DNA of 64,000 nt, taken from contig OZ025257.1 in the NCBI GenBank assembly GCA_964019135.1, forward strand, positions 19,185,971-19,249,970. The letters are read 5' to 3'. The notes under the pieces were generated by a model that worked only from the letters and a program-made list of their open reading frames with translations, was not told where the DNA came from and made no database searches. The position numbers and the translations under genes were made by a program. This document shows, one piece after another, positions 10,740 through 21,900 of this stretch; positions within the stretch are counted from its first letter, which is position 1, and the number at the start of each line of letters is the position of its first letter. Origin of the DNA: Arenicola marina (taxonomy: Eukaryota; Annelida; Polychaeta; Arenicolidae).

Positions 10740-11845
10740 TGCGAAAACGAGGCGTCATGCGTTCATTGTTCTATGCAGCGTCGCCATGGCAACGATTGTC
10801 GATTGCATGGGCAGCAGGGCGGTTTGGGTCAGAATACGGCATTTTAGAGGCCTTCAGATGTAACGCTATTGTACTAGTTAACATGCCCACCAACTCGTAA
10901 TAATGAAACATGACGTCACGTACAAAAGAATTGTAGTTATAGCTTTAAATGGCCCGCTTCCATGACTAGTTGCCTAGTTGCACTAGCTATGTTTCTTGGC
11001 AACATATATATGGTATAAAAAGGCGACTGGCCAACTATATGTGGAAAGGCTTGCGATTTGCGGACAGTCAGTCCCAAAATGCTTTACTTTTGTCGTTGCA
11101 TGCGGAAATTAAACCAAAGAAGCAGAGACAAGTCAACGCCTTAAATTTAAATTCAACTCGTAATAATAGTAATAGCGCGAGTTTTGCTTGGCGTTGGCGA
11201 TAATGAAAATGAAGGGCTGCTATAGCTTGATGAAGGGCCAATAAAATTGCCTAACGCCCCGCAAACTCGCGCTATTGTCATATTCTTTTGTGCGTGACGT
11301 CATGTTTAATTGTTCCACGCCATGTAACTATGGCAACGATTGTCTGTTGAACGGGTCGAAGGGCCGTTTGGATTAAATTACAAGATTACTAAAATGCCTA
11401 ACGCCATGCAAAGCTATTATCTAGAGTTGAATTTAAACTGTTGACGTCACATATGTGCTGGGTGTTAACATGTATGCTTGCTTCTTTGGTTTAACTTTCG
11501 CATGAAACGCTCGCAGTAAAATGTTTAGCGCTTACAAGTCTTCACACATTTTGTGAGCCAGGCACGTTCTTAACACCACATAAGTATATATATATATATC
11601 AATATATGATGATGAAGAAACTTGCCACTCTTAACTAGACAGCTAGGCGGGCCATTTAAATGGATAACCACCATTCTTTTGTGCGTGACGTCATGTTTCA
11701 TCGTTCTTGCGCAATATAACTATGGCAACGATTGTTTATTGAAGGGGCCACATGGCGGTTTTGTGTCAGATTACGCGATTTTAGAGGCCTTCAGAACTAA
11801 TGCTATTGTACTAGTTAACACGACCACCTAACATTATAACGATTA
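10740..11845. repeat. cluster of inverted and direct repeats with TGACGTCA
   Basis: Three related blocks (about 10745-10890, 11278-11410, 11670-11840) share TATGGCAACGATTGT and, in two of them, TTTTAGAGGCCTTCAGA and ATTGTACTAGTTAACA. The CATGACGTCACGTACAAAAGAATT string at 10909 is the inverse of CATTCTTTTGTGCGTGACGTCATG at 11280 and 11671. GCGGAAATTAAACCAAAGAAGC near 11101 is inverted near 11480. The palindrome TGACGTCA occurs at 10911, 11295, 11442 and 11686. A nested foldback transposon cluster fits. The frames at 10970-11203 and 11622-11831 are incidental. Confidence 0.65.
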
Positions 11846-11849
11846 TTGG

Positions 11850-12690
11850 TAAACCCTGTCTGATCCAGGGCAGGGCTTGAGGAAGGCGGTCCAAGGGATC
11901 CGGTGACCACCAGAAGCAAGAACCAACACAACGGATTCTTTTAGTCATTCACTTTTGTAATACATGAGTGAGTCATTGAACAATTGCATATCAGGAGTGA
12001 AAGACGATAAAGAAATATTGTGTCACGTAACTTTCTTACATTTTTCGTTATGCTAAGACAGTTAATAACGTTTAGCAGATGCGGATCCAGCATTATTAAA
12101 AACGGGGAGGCCGCTTTGGTTAGGTTAGACAATCCTACGACCTGGGTGACTGACTGAAGGAAAAAGGAGTGGTTCGCCAACAAACAGGGGTTCAGTACAA
12201 ATCGAGTTGTGGGTGGTCCAAACCAAGAGCCGGGGACTTGGTAAACAAAAACGGAGGGGTCCATCCAAAATAGGGGGTCTCATCAAGGCTCGAATAATTT
12301 TCAGCCAGCCGATCCACGCAACACCGAACGGAGACTGTCAAGCATAGCTTGAGAAAAAAGACGAAAATCGGGGTGATAGGTGTAACTTGAACATCTTAGT
12401 ACCGACTGCGACTATGTACATGCATATCGACCTGGATATTGGCCGAAACGTCACCGCGCCGTCAGTCATTTGGCGCATCGATGCTTTATAATGGGATTGG
12501 CCATGTTAAAGTGTGATTATTTTGTAGCGTCGAAACTACTGGTTTGATTTTGATGCCATTCGGTAAACATGATGTCGGTAACATGGGTACATATTCCACT
12601 GCATATGGGTAATCTACCTGCATTCATGTAGTCAGCGATTGTTTACACCTTTGGCAATGTCAAAAGTTGATCAGCCAATAACTTTAATAA
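11850..12690. other. unassigned stretch
   Basis: Contains a 107-codon minus-strand frame (11941-12264) with no recognisable motif. No paired repeat was seen. Nothing supports a gene. Confidence 0.3.
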
Positions 12691-12692
12691 AT

Positions 12693-12727
12693 AGTAATAA
12701 TATTAATTATTATTAATAATAATATTA
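12693..12727. repeat. AT near-palindrome
   Basis: A run of AATAATATTAATTATTATTA and its near reverse complement, able to fold on itself. It sits just before the TGACCTTG cluster. Confidence 0.6.
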
Positions 12728-12760
12728 ACGGCGTTACGCGGGAAACATGTTTCGTGGCCT

Positions 12761-12805
12761 TGACCTTGCTGTGACCTTGACCTTGGAAGCATGGCATTGA
12801 CCTTG
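12761..12805 (+). promoter_or_regulatory. four TGACCTTG half-site-like motifs
   Basis: TGACCTTG occurs at 12761, 12772, 12778 and 12798 within 45 bases. The reverse complement CAAGGTCA is the extended half-site of orphan nuclear receptors such as ERR and SF-1/FTZ-F1. The cluster lies about 0.45 kb upstream of the TATTTAAAG motif of G0. It could be a regulatory element or just a short tandem repeat; the sequence cannot decide. Confidence 0.35.
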
Positions 12806-13159
12806 GATATACTAATGTCATGTTGCACGCAAAATGACGTTTGTCTGAATTGTACCCTTCATAGAGAAATTGAGGAGGCCATTTCCCGCCAAAATTCCAT
12901 CGTAGTATCCCATGTTGTCCAAAACTTAAAGGCGGTATACAACTTTACAAGGTACCTATGGGCCCAACACGTAACATATTTGTCAGTGTGATTAAATGAA
13001 AACTGCGAACGTTATAGCGATTATATATTTCAATGGTTAAGCGAATTTACGAACTTAGCCTGACGATTGTCATCCTTCATCTTAAGGCATGCGACAGACA
13101 GGCAATTAGCTTTAATATGCTTCAATAGGCTCTAATAGGCTCTCTCTCACTCATATCAA

Positions 13160-13400
13160 CCTGTAGGTTGAAGACCCATCACTGGTGCAATAGAAGACTG
13201 ATGACTACTCATATCATTGAGATATTGATTTCATCGATGTTAATCTATGTCCCCTGTGTATTTAAAGACCGCAGCGGTCGTTTAATTCCACACATCGGCC
13301 ACAGCAGGCTCAGATGGAGAGGGCAACCAGTCTCTCCGAACAGCTGGCACATCTTCAAGACGGATCAAGAGGATGGACACGGTTGCAATCATCGTTTGAC
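13160..13400 (+). promoter_or_regulatory. conserved TATA-containing block upstream of G0
   Basis: This block is the same-sense equivalent of minus-strand blocks at about 26200-26400 and 35240-35440. The shared core is TTGAGATATTGA, then CTGTGTATTTAAAGACCGCAG (TATTTAAAG at 13259-13267), TTCCACACATCG, CAGCAGGC and GAGGATGGACACGGTT. A TATA-like motif kept at a similar distance from exon A in a distant paralogue argues for a core promoter and 5' untranslated region. The frames that overlap it keep some peptide similarity between copies (VFKDR, LIPHI), so a short coding role cannot be excluded. Confidence 0.5.
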
Positions 13401-13660
13401 TGACAACGTTCACCGCCAAACAGGGGAAGATATCAGTGGCACGTTTTAAAGACTGATCAGCATCTGCCGATGGCCCCACTATCAGGCCAGATGTAATATA
13501 AACAGGAAAACATCGTCGGAATCATGCACCGAGACTATTCTACATTCCCAGACACATTCCAGATCTTCTGGTGGAACAAAATGTGGTGAATTGGACACAA
13601 GTCGTACAGATGCAACGGTGGTCTGGGCTAGCGCAATGTAGCTAGCGCATAAAGGTTGGC

Positions 13661-13686
13661 GGTGGGGGGGGGGGGGGGGGGGGGCG
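13661..13686 (+). repeat. G-run
   Basis: A stretch of about 20 G inside the presumed 5' region or first intron of G0; prone to length variation. Confidence 0.8.
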
Positions 13687-14369
13687 GGGTCCATTTGCAA
13701 GTATGGGGCCTAATTTCTCAAATGCAAAAAAATGATAAGTTAACCCGAAATGGCTCAATAATTTGCCATAACGCGTGAACACTTTGTTCTTAGTTCGTAT
13801 CTATGCGTTGGCCTTATGGATTCATGTTATTAATAATGTCATGATATATGTATATATGTAATTCGATGCTCAATTATTTAACACAAAATACTTGGATTCC
13901 ATTATTTATGCTAAGTTCACATCAGCAAATATATATAGTCATTACACAAAATAATATGACAAGTGATATATTATCTTAGAGCATTTACAGCATATGTTTA
14001 TGTTGCAATTGAGCAAATGCCTTGTCTTGTGACTTACATTGTATGCTACGGTTTACAAGACGTCGTTCGACACGACTTTGACATTTGACAAACCGACTGC
14101 ATGTTGAAAGAGAACGCTCCCTCATATAAGTGACCAGTCTTAAGATTGATCAATAATAACTAATATTAAATGCATATAATAAATACGATACAAATTTGAT
14201 AAATTGTGCACTTGTTTATACTTACTCGTTCAATAACATAAATTGCGCAATAACTACTTGTATCATATGGTAATTCTCTAACAAGAGTTGTGCATTTGAA
14301 GTCAAATGTAAACATTAAGTAATTGAACTGTGCCGAGAAATGTGGTGGAATAAGCAGTGTTGTCCGTAG

Positions 14370-15890
14370 TGCCACCCACCTGCCAAGCCGGATTTGCCAG
14401 GACAGAAGACGGACCGAATGTGGTGAGCTTCAATGGCGCCACCTACAACCTGGATACCCCGGACAGGTTTTTGATTTTGAGGACCTTTGGGCCGACTTAT
14501 TCAGGTTTATGCCCGGTGAGTTTCGTCTCCCACCATCATACGGTGCATGACATCATGTGAGACAATATGGCGAACTGGGCTCGATTACCTTATGGACATT
14601 GCAAACCTTTCACATTTTGTATAATTTGCTCACCTTTGCATATCAGCAAACGTTTGGTAAGATCACTCTGATTCAGTAACATTTAATTAATTAGATAAAG
14701 TTTCCTATACTCTAGCTTTGGCAATGATACAATAACACATCCGCATTGGTGCACTTGGGGCTCGAACTACACAGCGGTCGCCTGGACTGGCAGAGCACAG
14801 TCGACAATAGCTGAACACGCTACCCACTAGACCATGGGTGATCCCCAAAATGAATAACTAACTCTCTTTGAAGCGTTTCAACACCGTTTCCATGACTACA
14901 AAATTCATGATATATGTCACATGGTCAACTTGTCAAATTAACAAAGTCATTAATAAAATGGAACGAAATAAGTTGCCACACATTCTGCCACCAGGGTGAC
15001 TGACTACCCCTTGGCCTTATGCTATTCCGCGGCATCACAACGATATGCCACCGCAGTCCAAATACAAAATCACCGACACTGCATTATTAGAACTTATATT
15101 TAATATTATTTCTTACCGTCATTGCCATTTATTTCCAGTTTCAAGTCCTTGCCAAGGTGGACGTGAACGCCCAGGGTATTCATTACTTGAGCTGGGCCAC
15201 AGTGGGCTTCGGCATAAACCCCGGCTACGGACCCAGCAAGAACTTCCGTATCTCTTTTGAGGCTACCGGACTGGAGTACCGCCCCGAGCGCTCTGCGTTA
15301 AACACGGTCAGTATAACTTCCACCAGTCGGCAGCGCTCAAAATAACATACATACCTATCCCACAATTAGGACAGTGAAGCGGGAATATAACCACTATGAT
15401 GCTATGGATGTAAATTAGATGGTCGCTTGCTCTTAAAACATCAACATCATGCATTTTCGCGTGACAGTCGCTGTAGTTCTTGCTTCTACGTCTGTGCAGA
15501 GGGCTCCATAGATACGTATGAAGACCGTGGAATTAGTTTTCGAAGAATCGATCATGCAGTGTTTTTCCAGGATGTTAAACTTTTTTTTTACCTTGTCACT
15601 GTGACCCGCAGTTGGTGACCGTAGCCGTCGGCGTACCCTATGTAGAGGACGTAGGCGAAGGCCAGAGCCTCGCCGGCCACAACAACGGTGACGGGGCCTA
15701 CACCGTGACCGCCACCGGTCCTGACTGCAACGTCCAGGTGGTATACACCGAGGGAGAAGTGGGCGACTCCTTCACTGTCACCGCCACCGGATACGACGCA
15801 GAATACCTAGCCGGGCTTTGTGCCGATGATTGCAATCCCCGCTTTACGAAGGACAATTGCACCGGTGTCGAAAACGTTGACCAACAGTGA
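14370..15890 (+). CDS. G0: secreted-type VWD-domain protein, last three exons
   Basis: Three exons are visible. Exon A, 14370-14515, follows a CCGTAG acceptor and ends at CCCG|GTGAGT. Exon B, 15139-15306, runs from TTCCAG|TTTCAAG to ACACG|GTCAGT. Exon C, 15612-15890, runs from CCGCAG|TTGGTG to TGA. Both internal introns are phase 0 and the intron before exon A is phase 1. The joined 200 residues read as a VWD domain: a first Cys (CQAG), VVSFNGATYNLD in place of the usual DPHxxTFDGxxYxF, FQVLAKVDV, VTVAVGVPY, GAYTVTATGPDCNV and GLCADDC in place of CGLCG. Known VWD domains occur in extracellular mucins, vitellogenins and adhesive proteins. No calcium-binding DPH motif remains. All three exons are open. 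The signal-peptide exon was not found; it should lie between about 13267 and 14369. The donor of exon B (GTCAGT) is weaker than in G2. Confidence 0.75.
14745..14850 (-). mobile_element. tRNA-derived SINE head, in G0 intron
   Basis: On the minus strand: TCTAGTGGGTAGCGTG (box A-like), TGTCGACTGTGCTCTGCC, then TAGTTCGAGCCCC (box B). The middle string is also in the SINE at 7.9 kb, so the two belong to one family. The copy lies antisense between exons A and B of G0. It is not a functional tRNA: no acceptor stem pairs convincingly. Confidence 0.7.
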
Positions 15891-15934
15891 TATGTTTAAT
15901 GTTAACGATTAACCATTCCGCTGCTAAATTGACA

Positions 15935-15940
15935 AATAAA
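15935..15940 (+). terminator. polyadenylation signal of G0
   Basis: AATAAA 45 bases past the G0 stop codon. The minus-strand paralogues have the same hexamer about 90-105 bases past their stops. Confidence 0.65.
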
Positions 15941-16370
15941 ATAGCCATGAAACTTGAGCACCATGTTCGCCTTTGTTTTTCAATGATTATGTGCCTATAT
16001 CCATGTCCACGTCACGGAGTGCTATAACTGTCGAACCCATTGAGATATTGTCATCCAACGTCACAGGTCAAGTTTGTTGATAGATCCCTGATAACGTGGT
16101 TTCGCAGGAAGTTATAGAAAGCCTGGACAAAATCGACTTTGGTATGGATTCTTCAATCGAATTTGAATTGAATTGGACGTAAGACGAATGGTTTCCTGCT
16201 ACGGACTGTATCACGCATTCACTTTAAACTTGGTAACAGGGCTCGAAGTTAGGAGGAATGGCGAATGATCCGTTACGTACATTACGGCTGCCATGCCAAT
16301 GACAGTATCAAATCCTTCATTTATACACTGTCATCTTCTATACCACGGCTAATCTGTGGCGGGTTCTGAC
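15941..16370. other. unassigned stretch downstream of G0
   Basis: AT-rich DNA; I see no gene or paired repeat. Confidence 0.35.
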
Positions 16371-16760
16371 CGAGCCATGACGTTCCCCATCATTCACCCA
16401 CGACCACCGTGCCCCTCCCTTTGATCCTCTCCGTTCACTCTTTCTGTCCCTCCTCAGTAATCACCCCTCCCTGGCCTCGCCTTTCTCTTCTCTTGCCCGT
16501 CTGTTCATCCCCATCGCTACCTCTGTGTTGCCTCCGCCCCCTCCGGCGGTAGCGCTCACGTGATGGATAACCTAACGCCTTAGGTAGGTGCACCTAATTT
16601 CATATCAGCTGTGCCCGGAGAAAAGGTGGCACGCCTCTTGTGACCACACGTAGGGAATACATCAAGCTCCATCATCTCCGCCAACTGGTAATTACCTACA
16701 GCGATGTCGGAAATGTAATTAAGGTACTCGGTATCTCTAGTTCCGACCGTCGGTATTGCG
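16370..16760 (+). repeat. R2 dispersed repeat copy
   Basis: Same family as 8150-8690: a CT-rich body, GATGGATAACC, CCTTAGGTAGGTGCACCTAA, then GAATACATCA. Its 3' part (CGGAAATGTAATTAAGG to TATCTCTAGTTCCGACC) is found inverted at 24195-24240. Confidence 0.65.
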
Positions 16761-16815
16761 CCTCCCTACCCCTCCCCCTACCCCTCCCCCTACCCCCCTA
16801 CCCACCCCCCTCCTG
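16757..16815 (-). repeat. C-rich tract, quadruplex-prone on minus strand
   Basis: Short repeats of CCCCTCCCCCTA. The minus strand has many runs of three or more G with 1-3 base loops. It is too short and irregular to be telomeric. Confidence 0.7.
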
Positions 16816-16909
16816 CCAACGCCGCCCCAGTACCTACCTCGTTATTGGATACTGAGCGGCGCAGCAAACCGATCTTGAGCTTGAAGAAATATGCATGAAA
16901 GCGCGGTGG

Positions 16910-17640
16910 CAACGAGAAAATTGAAATGAAATTAAGAAAACGTGAAAACACTGTAAGTGATATTGTAAGTTTTTTTTTATTATATGACATAGGCGCTCGG
17001 TGGGCTCTGACACTTAATTCCCCCTGATCTTTTATCAGCCAATCTCACACAAGATCACGGAGACATGAGGCCCACTTGCTGAATTTTTCTTTATGTGTGT
17101 CAGTTGAGGAAATGTGAGACCGCTGTTAGTGATACTGTAAGTTTTTTATGAAAGGATATATGGAACTGACCTACGTTGGTCTCAAACGTTTTTTTCTCAA
17201 TATTTAGGTATCGTGTTAGTTTGAAACTCCTTAGATGCGCTGGATCGCCCTTCGTAATAGGGAATAGTTCTGGCGTCGTGTGGCTAGGCCGACCACTGGT
17301 ATTCAATATCACGCGGACGGAGCCAATCATTTACTGTGTGATCAGTCACAATAGTTGGCCTTAAAAATGACAAAGTCGTGACCAGGTCAAAGTAATAATA
17401 AGAAATGACATTCCTGTGGCGTATGCTATTAGCCTAGCTGCCTGACAACTCGTCATTGCCAAAGATGGCAGTCTGGGGGCGCGGGATGGGATCTCGTGAT
17501 GCATAGCGGTTGTAGTCAGAGGTGGCGCGGAAAACCTACCGAGGTTGGTTCTGGTAATAATACCCGCGAGGACGCCCCATAATCGCCGCCACCGCGCCAC
17601 CCGTGATCCCGTGAAGTCCGGCGACAATAATAATGTTATT
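16910..17640 (+). repeat. R1 dispersed repeat
   Basis: One unit of a roughly 0.7-kb dispersed repeat. It contains two related inner motifs (AACACTGTAAGTGATATTGTAAG at about 16947, quoted in part, and GTTAGTGATACTGTAAG at 17124), a middle with GAATAGTTCTGGCGTCGTG and GGAGCCAATCAT, and a 3' part with GAGGTTGGTTCTG and GAGGACGCC. Reverse-complement copies are at 23270-23960, 27640-28150 and 36680-37190. The 3' part also occurs in the repeats at 6.2-6.4 and 48.0-48.2 kb. No transposase frame is left. Confidence 0.75.
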
Positions 17641-18130
17641 CTGATATTTATTTTTCATTGATGTTCGTACGCCGATGTGTACTTTAGTGCGGGAGAATAG
17701 TTAGATGCGTAACTAACTTTATGCAGCGTTTTCGTGCATCTTTAAGCTATCTGGAGAATACCATCTAACTGGATGGTTCGCCCGTTCATGACTCCAGGTC
17801 AACTATATATGAATGCTTAAAAGACGCAACCGGCATTGAAATATTAAATGTTTTATTTTTAACTTCACAGTAGCCCAAACCATCGATCTTTTTTTTCGTG
17901 ATGGCTTATGAGATCTGAGTGCCTAGTGCCAGAATTATGTTACTATATAACTAAACTGACATATATTTGGCTTAAGCTTGCGTAACCCAGGCTGATCCTC
18001 AAATAAACATCATGCTATCCGCATACTCGGGACAATCCCAGGATTAATAATGGAACGCGTCACTACCGCGTTTCCATGGGGATGGTCGCCACGTGATCAG
18101 CCGTGTCTGAAAAAGTCGTTTCACCTGAGT
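17640..18130. other. unassigned stretch
   Basis: AT-rich DNA with nothing recognisable. Confidence 0.35.
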
Positions 18131-18134
18131 GAAT

Positions 18135-18670
18135 AAGTGCTGTCTTTGTTGTTTGTCTGTGTTCTGTCTGTGTTGCTTGTCTGTGTTGTCTGTGTTGTTT
18201 GTGTTGCCTGTCTGTGATGTTCGTCTGTGTTGTCTGTGTTGTTTGTGTTGCCTGTCTGTGATGTTCGTCTGTGTTGTCTGTCTGTGTTGTCTGTATTGTC
18301 TGTGTTGTCTGTCTGTGTTGTTTTTCTGTTTTGTCTGTGTTGTTTGTGCTGTCTGGCTGTAGTTGTTTGTTTGTGTTGTCTGTCTGTGTTGTTTGTCTGT
18401 GTTGGCTGTGTTGTTTGTCTGTGTTGTTTGTCTGTGTTGTCTGTCTGTGTTTTTTGTCTGTCTTGTCGGTCTTTGTTGTCTGTCTGTGTTGTCTGTCTGT
18501 GTTGTTTGTCTGTGTTGTCTGTCTGTGTTGTCTGTTGTCTGTCTGTGTTGTTTGTTGTCTGTCTGTGTTGTTTGTCTGTGTTGTCTGTCTGTGTTGTCTG
18601 TGTTGTTTGTCTGTGTTGTCTGTTTTTTGTCTGTGTTGTCTGTCTACGTTGTCTGTATGTTATCTGTCTC
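18135..18670 (+). repeat. GT-rich minisatellite (TGTCTGTGTTGT family)
   Basis: About 530 bases made almost only of G and T, with occasional C, from irregular mixing of TGTTGTCTGTC, TGTGTTGTTTGTC and TGTGTTGTC. All three plus-strand frames are open for long runs and yield Cys/Val/Leu-rich nonsense because the repeat lacks stop triplets. This is strand asymmetry of a simple repeat, not a gene. Confidence 0.95.
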
Positions 18671-19045
18671 TATTCACATTTTAATAAACCTAAGCATATG
18701 TGATGGTCTGTGATATAATTATGACTTACACAAATGTTTTTTGAACTATTTACACGTTTTCTGGACTTTACAGATGTTTTTTTCTTGAATCTTTCGAACT
18801 GTCACGAAGAGCCATTCTGGGGAAAATACCTTGTGAATGACGTCACGGGGTTGGGGATTCCTATTTCAATGACACCCGCCGATTACCTAAACTGGCCTTT
18901 AACGCTCTCTTCATTTCGCCTATGTCACCACTTATTTTGCTGTGATTTATTCGTGCTGTGTTTCATTAAGACTGTGTAAAATCTCAGGGTCGCAGCCCAC
19001 CGCTCTTTACCGACGTCTTCTCTAAATCGCAGAGGCTTAACGCGA
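18670..19045 (+). repeat. R4 repeat, copy of the 62.15-62.59 kb element core
   Basis: Matches 62150-62590 in direct orientation: CACATTTTAATAAA, GAACTATTTACACGTTTTCTG, CACGAAGAGCCATTCT, GTGAATGACGTCACG, GACACCCGCCGAT. The copy stops at GAGGCTTA and lacks the terminal inverted repeat of the 62-kb element, and its other side is replaced by the GT minisatellite, so it is a truncated relic. Confidence 0.8.
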
Positions 19046-19439
19046 ATCTGTATTGGAACGCAATGCCAGTCATCATTATAGCATGTATTATTTGCATAGT
19101 GTTTAAAATTAAATTAACATTTAGCCTGTATCTAACGATAGTTACAAGTTTAGTACATGTCAGGGACTTATACCATATTGTTAATCGAATATCCCCATCT
19201 CCTCACACTTATCATTGATGTCCGCTTATCCAAACGGCATTCGTCCATGTAAACAATAAACCTTGCTCGCCATCTTTTCCTGTAGCTATACACCGCCCTC
19301 TGTATGAGGCGCCATTTCCGCAATAAATGGCACCTAATAAATATTTCATTGCAGCAAAGACTAAGATACAGCAAATCAAATTCTGAGGCCAGGTTCCGTC
19401 AGGGACCAGCCCCACTGGGATTCAAAGCTTTACAGGCCA

Positions 19440-19700
19440 AATACTGTACCCGACGTCATAAGCCGACCTCCGTGCTGGAAGTGGCCTCAGACGAACCAAA
19501 TGTCCATATGGCGCACTTCCTCAAAGCCCTGTTTTTTTCAATTACTTTGGATGGAACAGGGCGCCCTCCGCCTTTGCACCGTGTGCCCCGGTCATATAAT
19601 ATTTCACCATCCTTGGATCATCCATCGACCAAAAGTAGGCTGTTACACAGCGTCAGGTATGGCTGTCAAAGCACAGGTCATACGCTTCATGCCATCAATC
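19440..19700 (+). repeat. repeat fragment, inverted copy at 58.98-59.22 kb
   Basis: The translation around TTTGGATGGAACAGG to the CATGCCATCAATC area resembles the minus-strand frame at 58994-59359 once one frame change is allowed (shared LDGTG, LCT, PGH, HRP, TAS). This suggests an old transposon-coding fragment. I do not recognise the family. The 166-codon frame at 19304-19804 mixes two frames of that fragment. Confidence 0.4.
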
Positions 19701-19844
19701 ATCATCGCAATAGTCGAACGACCACAATGTGGTCCACGCCGCGTTATCGACACGATCGTACCTTCTTTTGTCTGTCATGGCCGCGCAGGAAGACGTGGTA
19801 CTAGGTGTTATCTCCGTTATCTGATGATTGTACACGGCAAACTT

Positions 19845-20480
19845 GAAAATGAAATCAAGATGGGATTGGTATACATGATATTTTGAGCGCTGCCGACTGG
19901 TGGAAGTCCGTGAGCCTTCTTGGAGATACGGAAGTTCGTGCTGGATCCTAAAGGGTCTCTTGCCTTTATGCCGAAACCCAGCTTTAGACCGTCACAGTTA
20001 ATGGGACTACGTTAATCTACGTTAATATGTATGTGCGACCTCCCCTCCACCGACGCATACCACCATTTCAGCCTTCCTTTTTGTCAAGGCGTTTTAGGAG
20101 ACATCACTCCAACCAAAAGGACCCCCACCCCCTTTCTTTGGAGAGTTCCTGCCACACACAATGGATACCTCTGTTGTAACATTATGCCACATGGAATCAA
20201 CAACCATTGAGTAACAAACTCTATTAGGACCCCAAATACATAGACACTGACAACGATGATTTAAAGTAGCTTAAGCTGAGGGTAATATGCCTATTTCAGT
20301 CCATAGTTCCTTTTCAACACTTACAAGTGAATTATAAACCTAAAACACACTTGGATGTGATATGATGATTGAGTTTGGCGTGTTGACGAGTTTGATATAC
20401 ATATGTTATATGATAGGATAAATCTATAGATCGATTTGTCCAAAAACCAAATGACCAATAAGACGATGCGAGGCTGTTGG
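19845..20480 (-). pseudogene. VWD exon B relic plus old spacer fragment
   Basis: About 19880-19990 on the minus strand is the 3' half of exon B: GGTTTCGGCATAAAGGC (GFGIK in paralogues), then AACTTCCGTATCTCCAAGAAGG (NFRISKK), here with the string in two parts. It is fused directly to sequence matching the array spacer (CAGTTAATGGGA, as at 26650, 35690 and 43250; ATTTCAGTCCATAG, as at 43534; GGATGTGATATGATGATTGA, as at 43590). Exons A and C are missing. It marks an older copy of the array on the same strand as G1-G3. Confidence 0.75.
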
Positions 20481-20499
20481 TGTTGGACATAAATGTCAC

Positions 20500-21900
20500 G
20501 CTGCAATCAGAAATGATGTATGTTTTCGATCAATGCCGAGGCTGGTTACAGTGGTCACTATGTCACTATGAATCCATGGATAAAAGTATATATATATCTT
20601 TGCAATATAATGTCTTCCAATGATAATGGAAAACTTTATAACCTAACCATATTTGTTAAATGTGCAGCTAAGCTATATGAAGAAACCTATTTACGTGGAG
20701 ATATTTCACTTAAGGTTTTTTGCTTTTCTATTGTAAAAATGTTATGCTTTGTTGCAAATAAAATGTTTCTATATTTGTAGCATGGCCCTGGTGCCTACAG
20801 TTGGAAATAATAATAATTATTATTATTAAAGCGGGTGGCCAACCTAATTAATCGCGATCTGCACCGAAAGTTTACATCTTAAAATTAAATTGGCGAGTGT
20901 TAACGCTTCGTTTCGGCCGACTGGTAACGAGAAAAAATTAAGGAAACCCGCCCCCATCAATGTCGAGCAGCGCGCCATTTTGCCGGAGCAAGTGACGCAT
21001 ATTGTGACTATTCATATGGCGCCGCCTTACGTTACAGCTCGCGGAGAGAGAGATCAGGGCCGCGATTTATAAATGAACAGCGGCAGTTCCAAGCCGTGCA
21101 GTAGCGCAAGATCTTAGCCTTTCATGGAAAAGTACCGTTCAAACAAATTGATATACGTCTTGCGACGATTGAATTCGCAACAATGCCATGATTGGAGTTA
21201 GAATCGCAGCTATTTATACTAGCGATTATCATGCGCTCTTGTTTTGCTCACACAATAGGCGCAATTTCCGGTTTGAATAAATTAGAGTATCGCCTCCTGA
21301 TTGGTCAATCGCGGACACGCCTCCAAAAAGGGCTGCCGCCTGGGTAGGCAGCCAAATCGTGCCTGGCGGTCACTTCTAAATGCTATAGTGAGCTACAGAT
21401 AGAACGAAAAATTCTGTAATTTGGAGGATAGGCAATTGAGTTTTATATGAATCGGTAAAGCAGCGTTAGAGGCCAGGCTGGCGGTTCCCTTTAATCCATG
21501 GTTGCCCATCCAATGTTAACTTATTCTGGTTTCACGTTAATTGCAAGATGTTGGTGAAAAAACAAATGTACCGTTTGTTCTTCTCGGTGTAACATATACG
21601 GGAAATAATAAAACTATGGCATAATGAGTATAAATTTTTATCACAATTATTCCAAAACGAACCTAATATGTTTTGTAGTATCCGTATATGTGACACACCC
21701 GGTTAATCATGCAGCGATATAGGTTAATCCAGCCCGATTTGTTAAGATATTACTGAAAATTTGTAGCCAAGGTACATGACCTGTCCTGAAATGCTTTTGA
21801 AATGTTTTGAACGGTAAATCAAGGGGCCAAACCAGCAGCAGGCTCACTGCAGGGCGACTACTCCGTTGTCATATTAAATCCCCTGCCCCGGCATTAAGGG
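20500..21900. other. non-coding, with a CpG-richer patch at 20.9-21.4 kb
   Basis: Mostly AT-rich. From 20890 to 21400 CG dinucleotides are commoner and there is a CCAAT-type motif in ATTGGTCAATCGCGG (21301) and a short hairpin (GCTGCCGCCTGGGTAGGCAGC in part, near 21331). It could be a decayed promoter, but no exon follows that I can support. Confidence 0.25.

Noticed and set aside
16757..16815. Telomere-like C-rich repeat
   Set aside because: Short, irregular CCCCTCCCCCTA mixture; no TTAGGG-type repeat.
18129..18713. Three overlapping Cys-rich frames up to 158 codons
   Set aside because: They arise from a stop-free GT simple repeat read in all three phases; not coding.
20890..21072. 60-codon frame in the CpG-richer patch
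   Set aside because: No motif and no partner; the patch may be regulatory but a gene is not supported.
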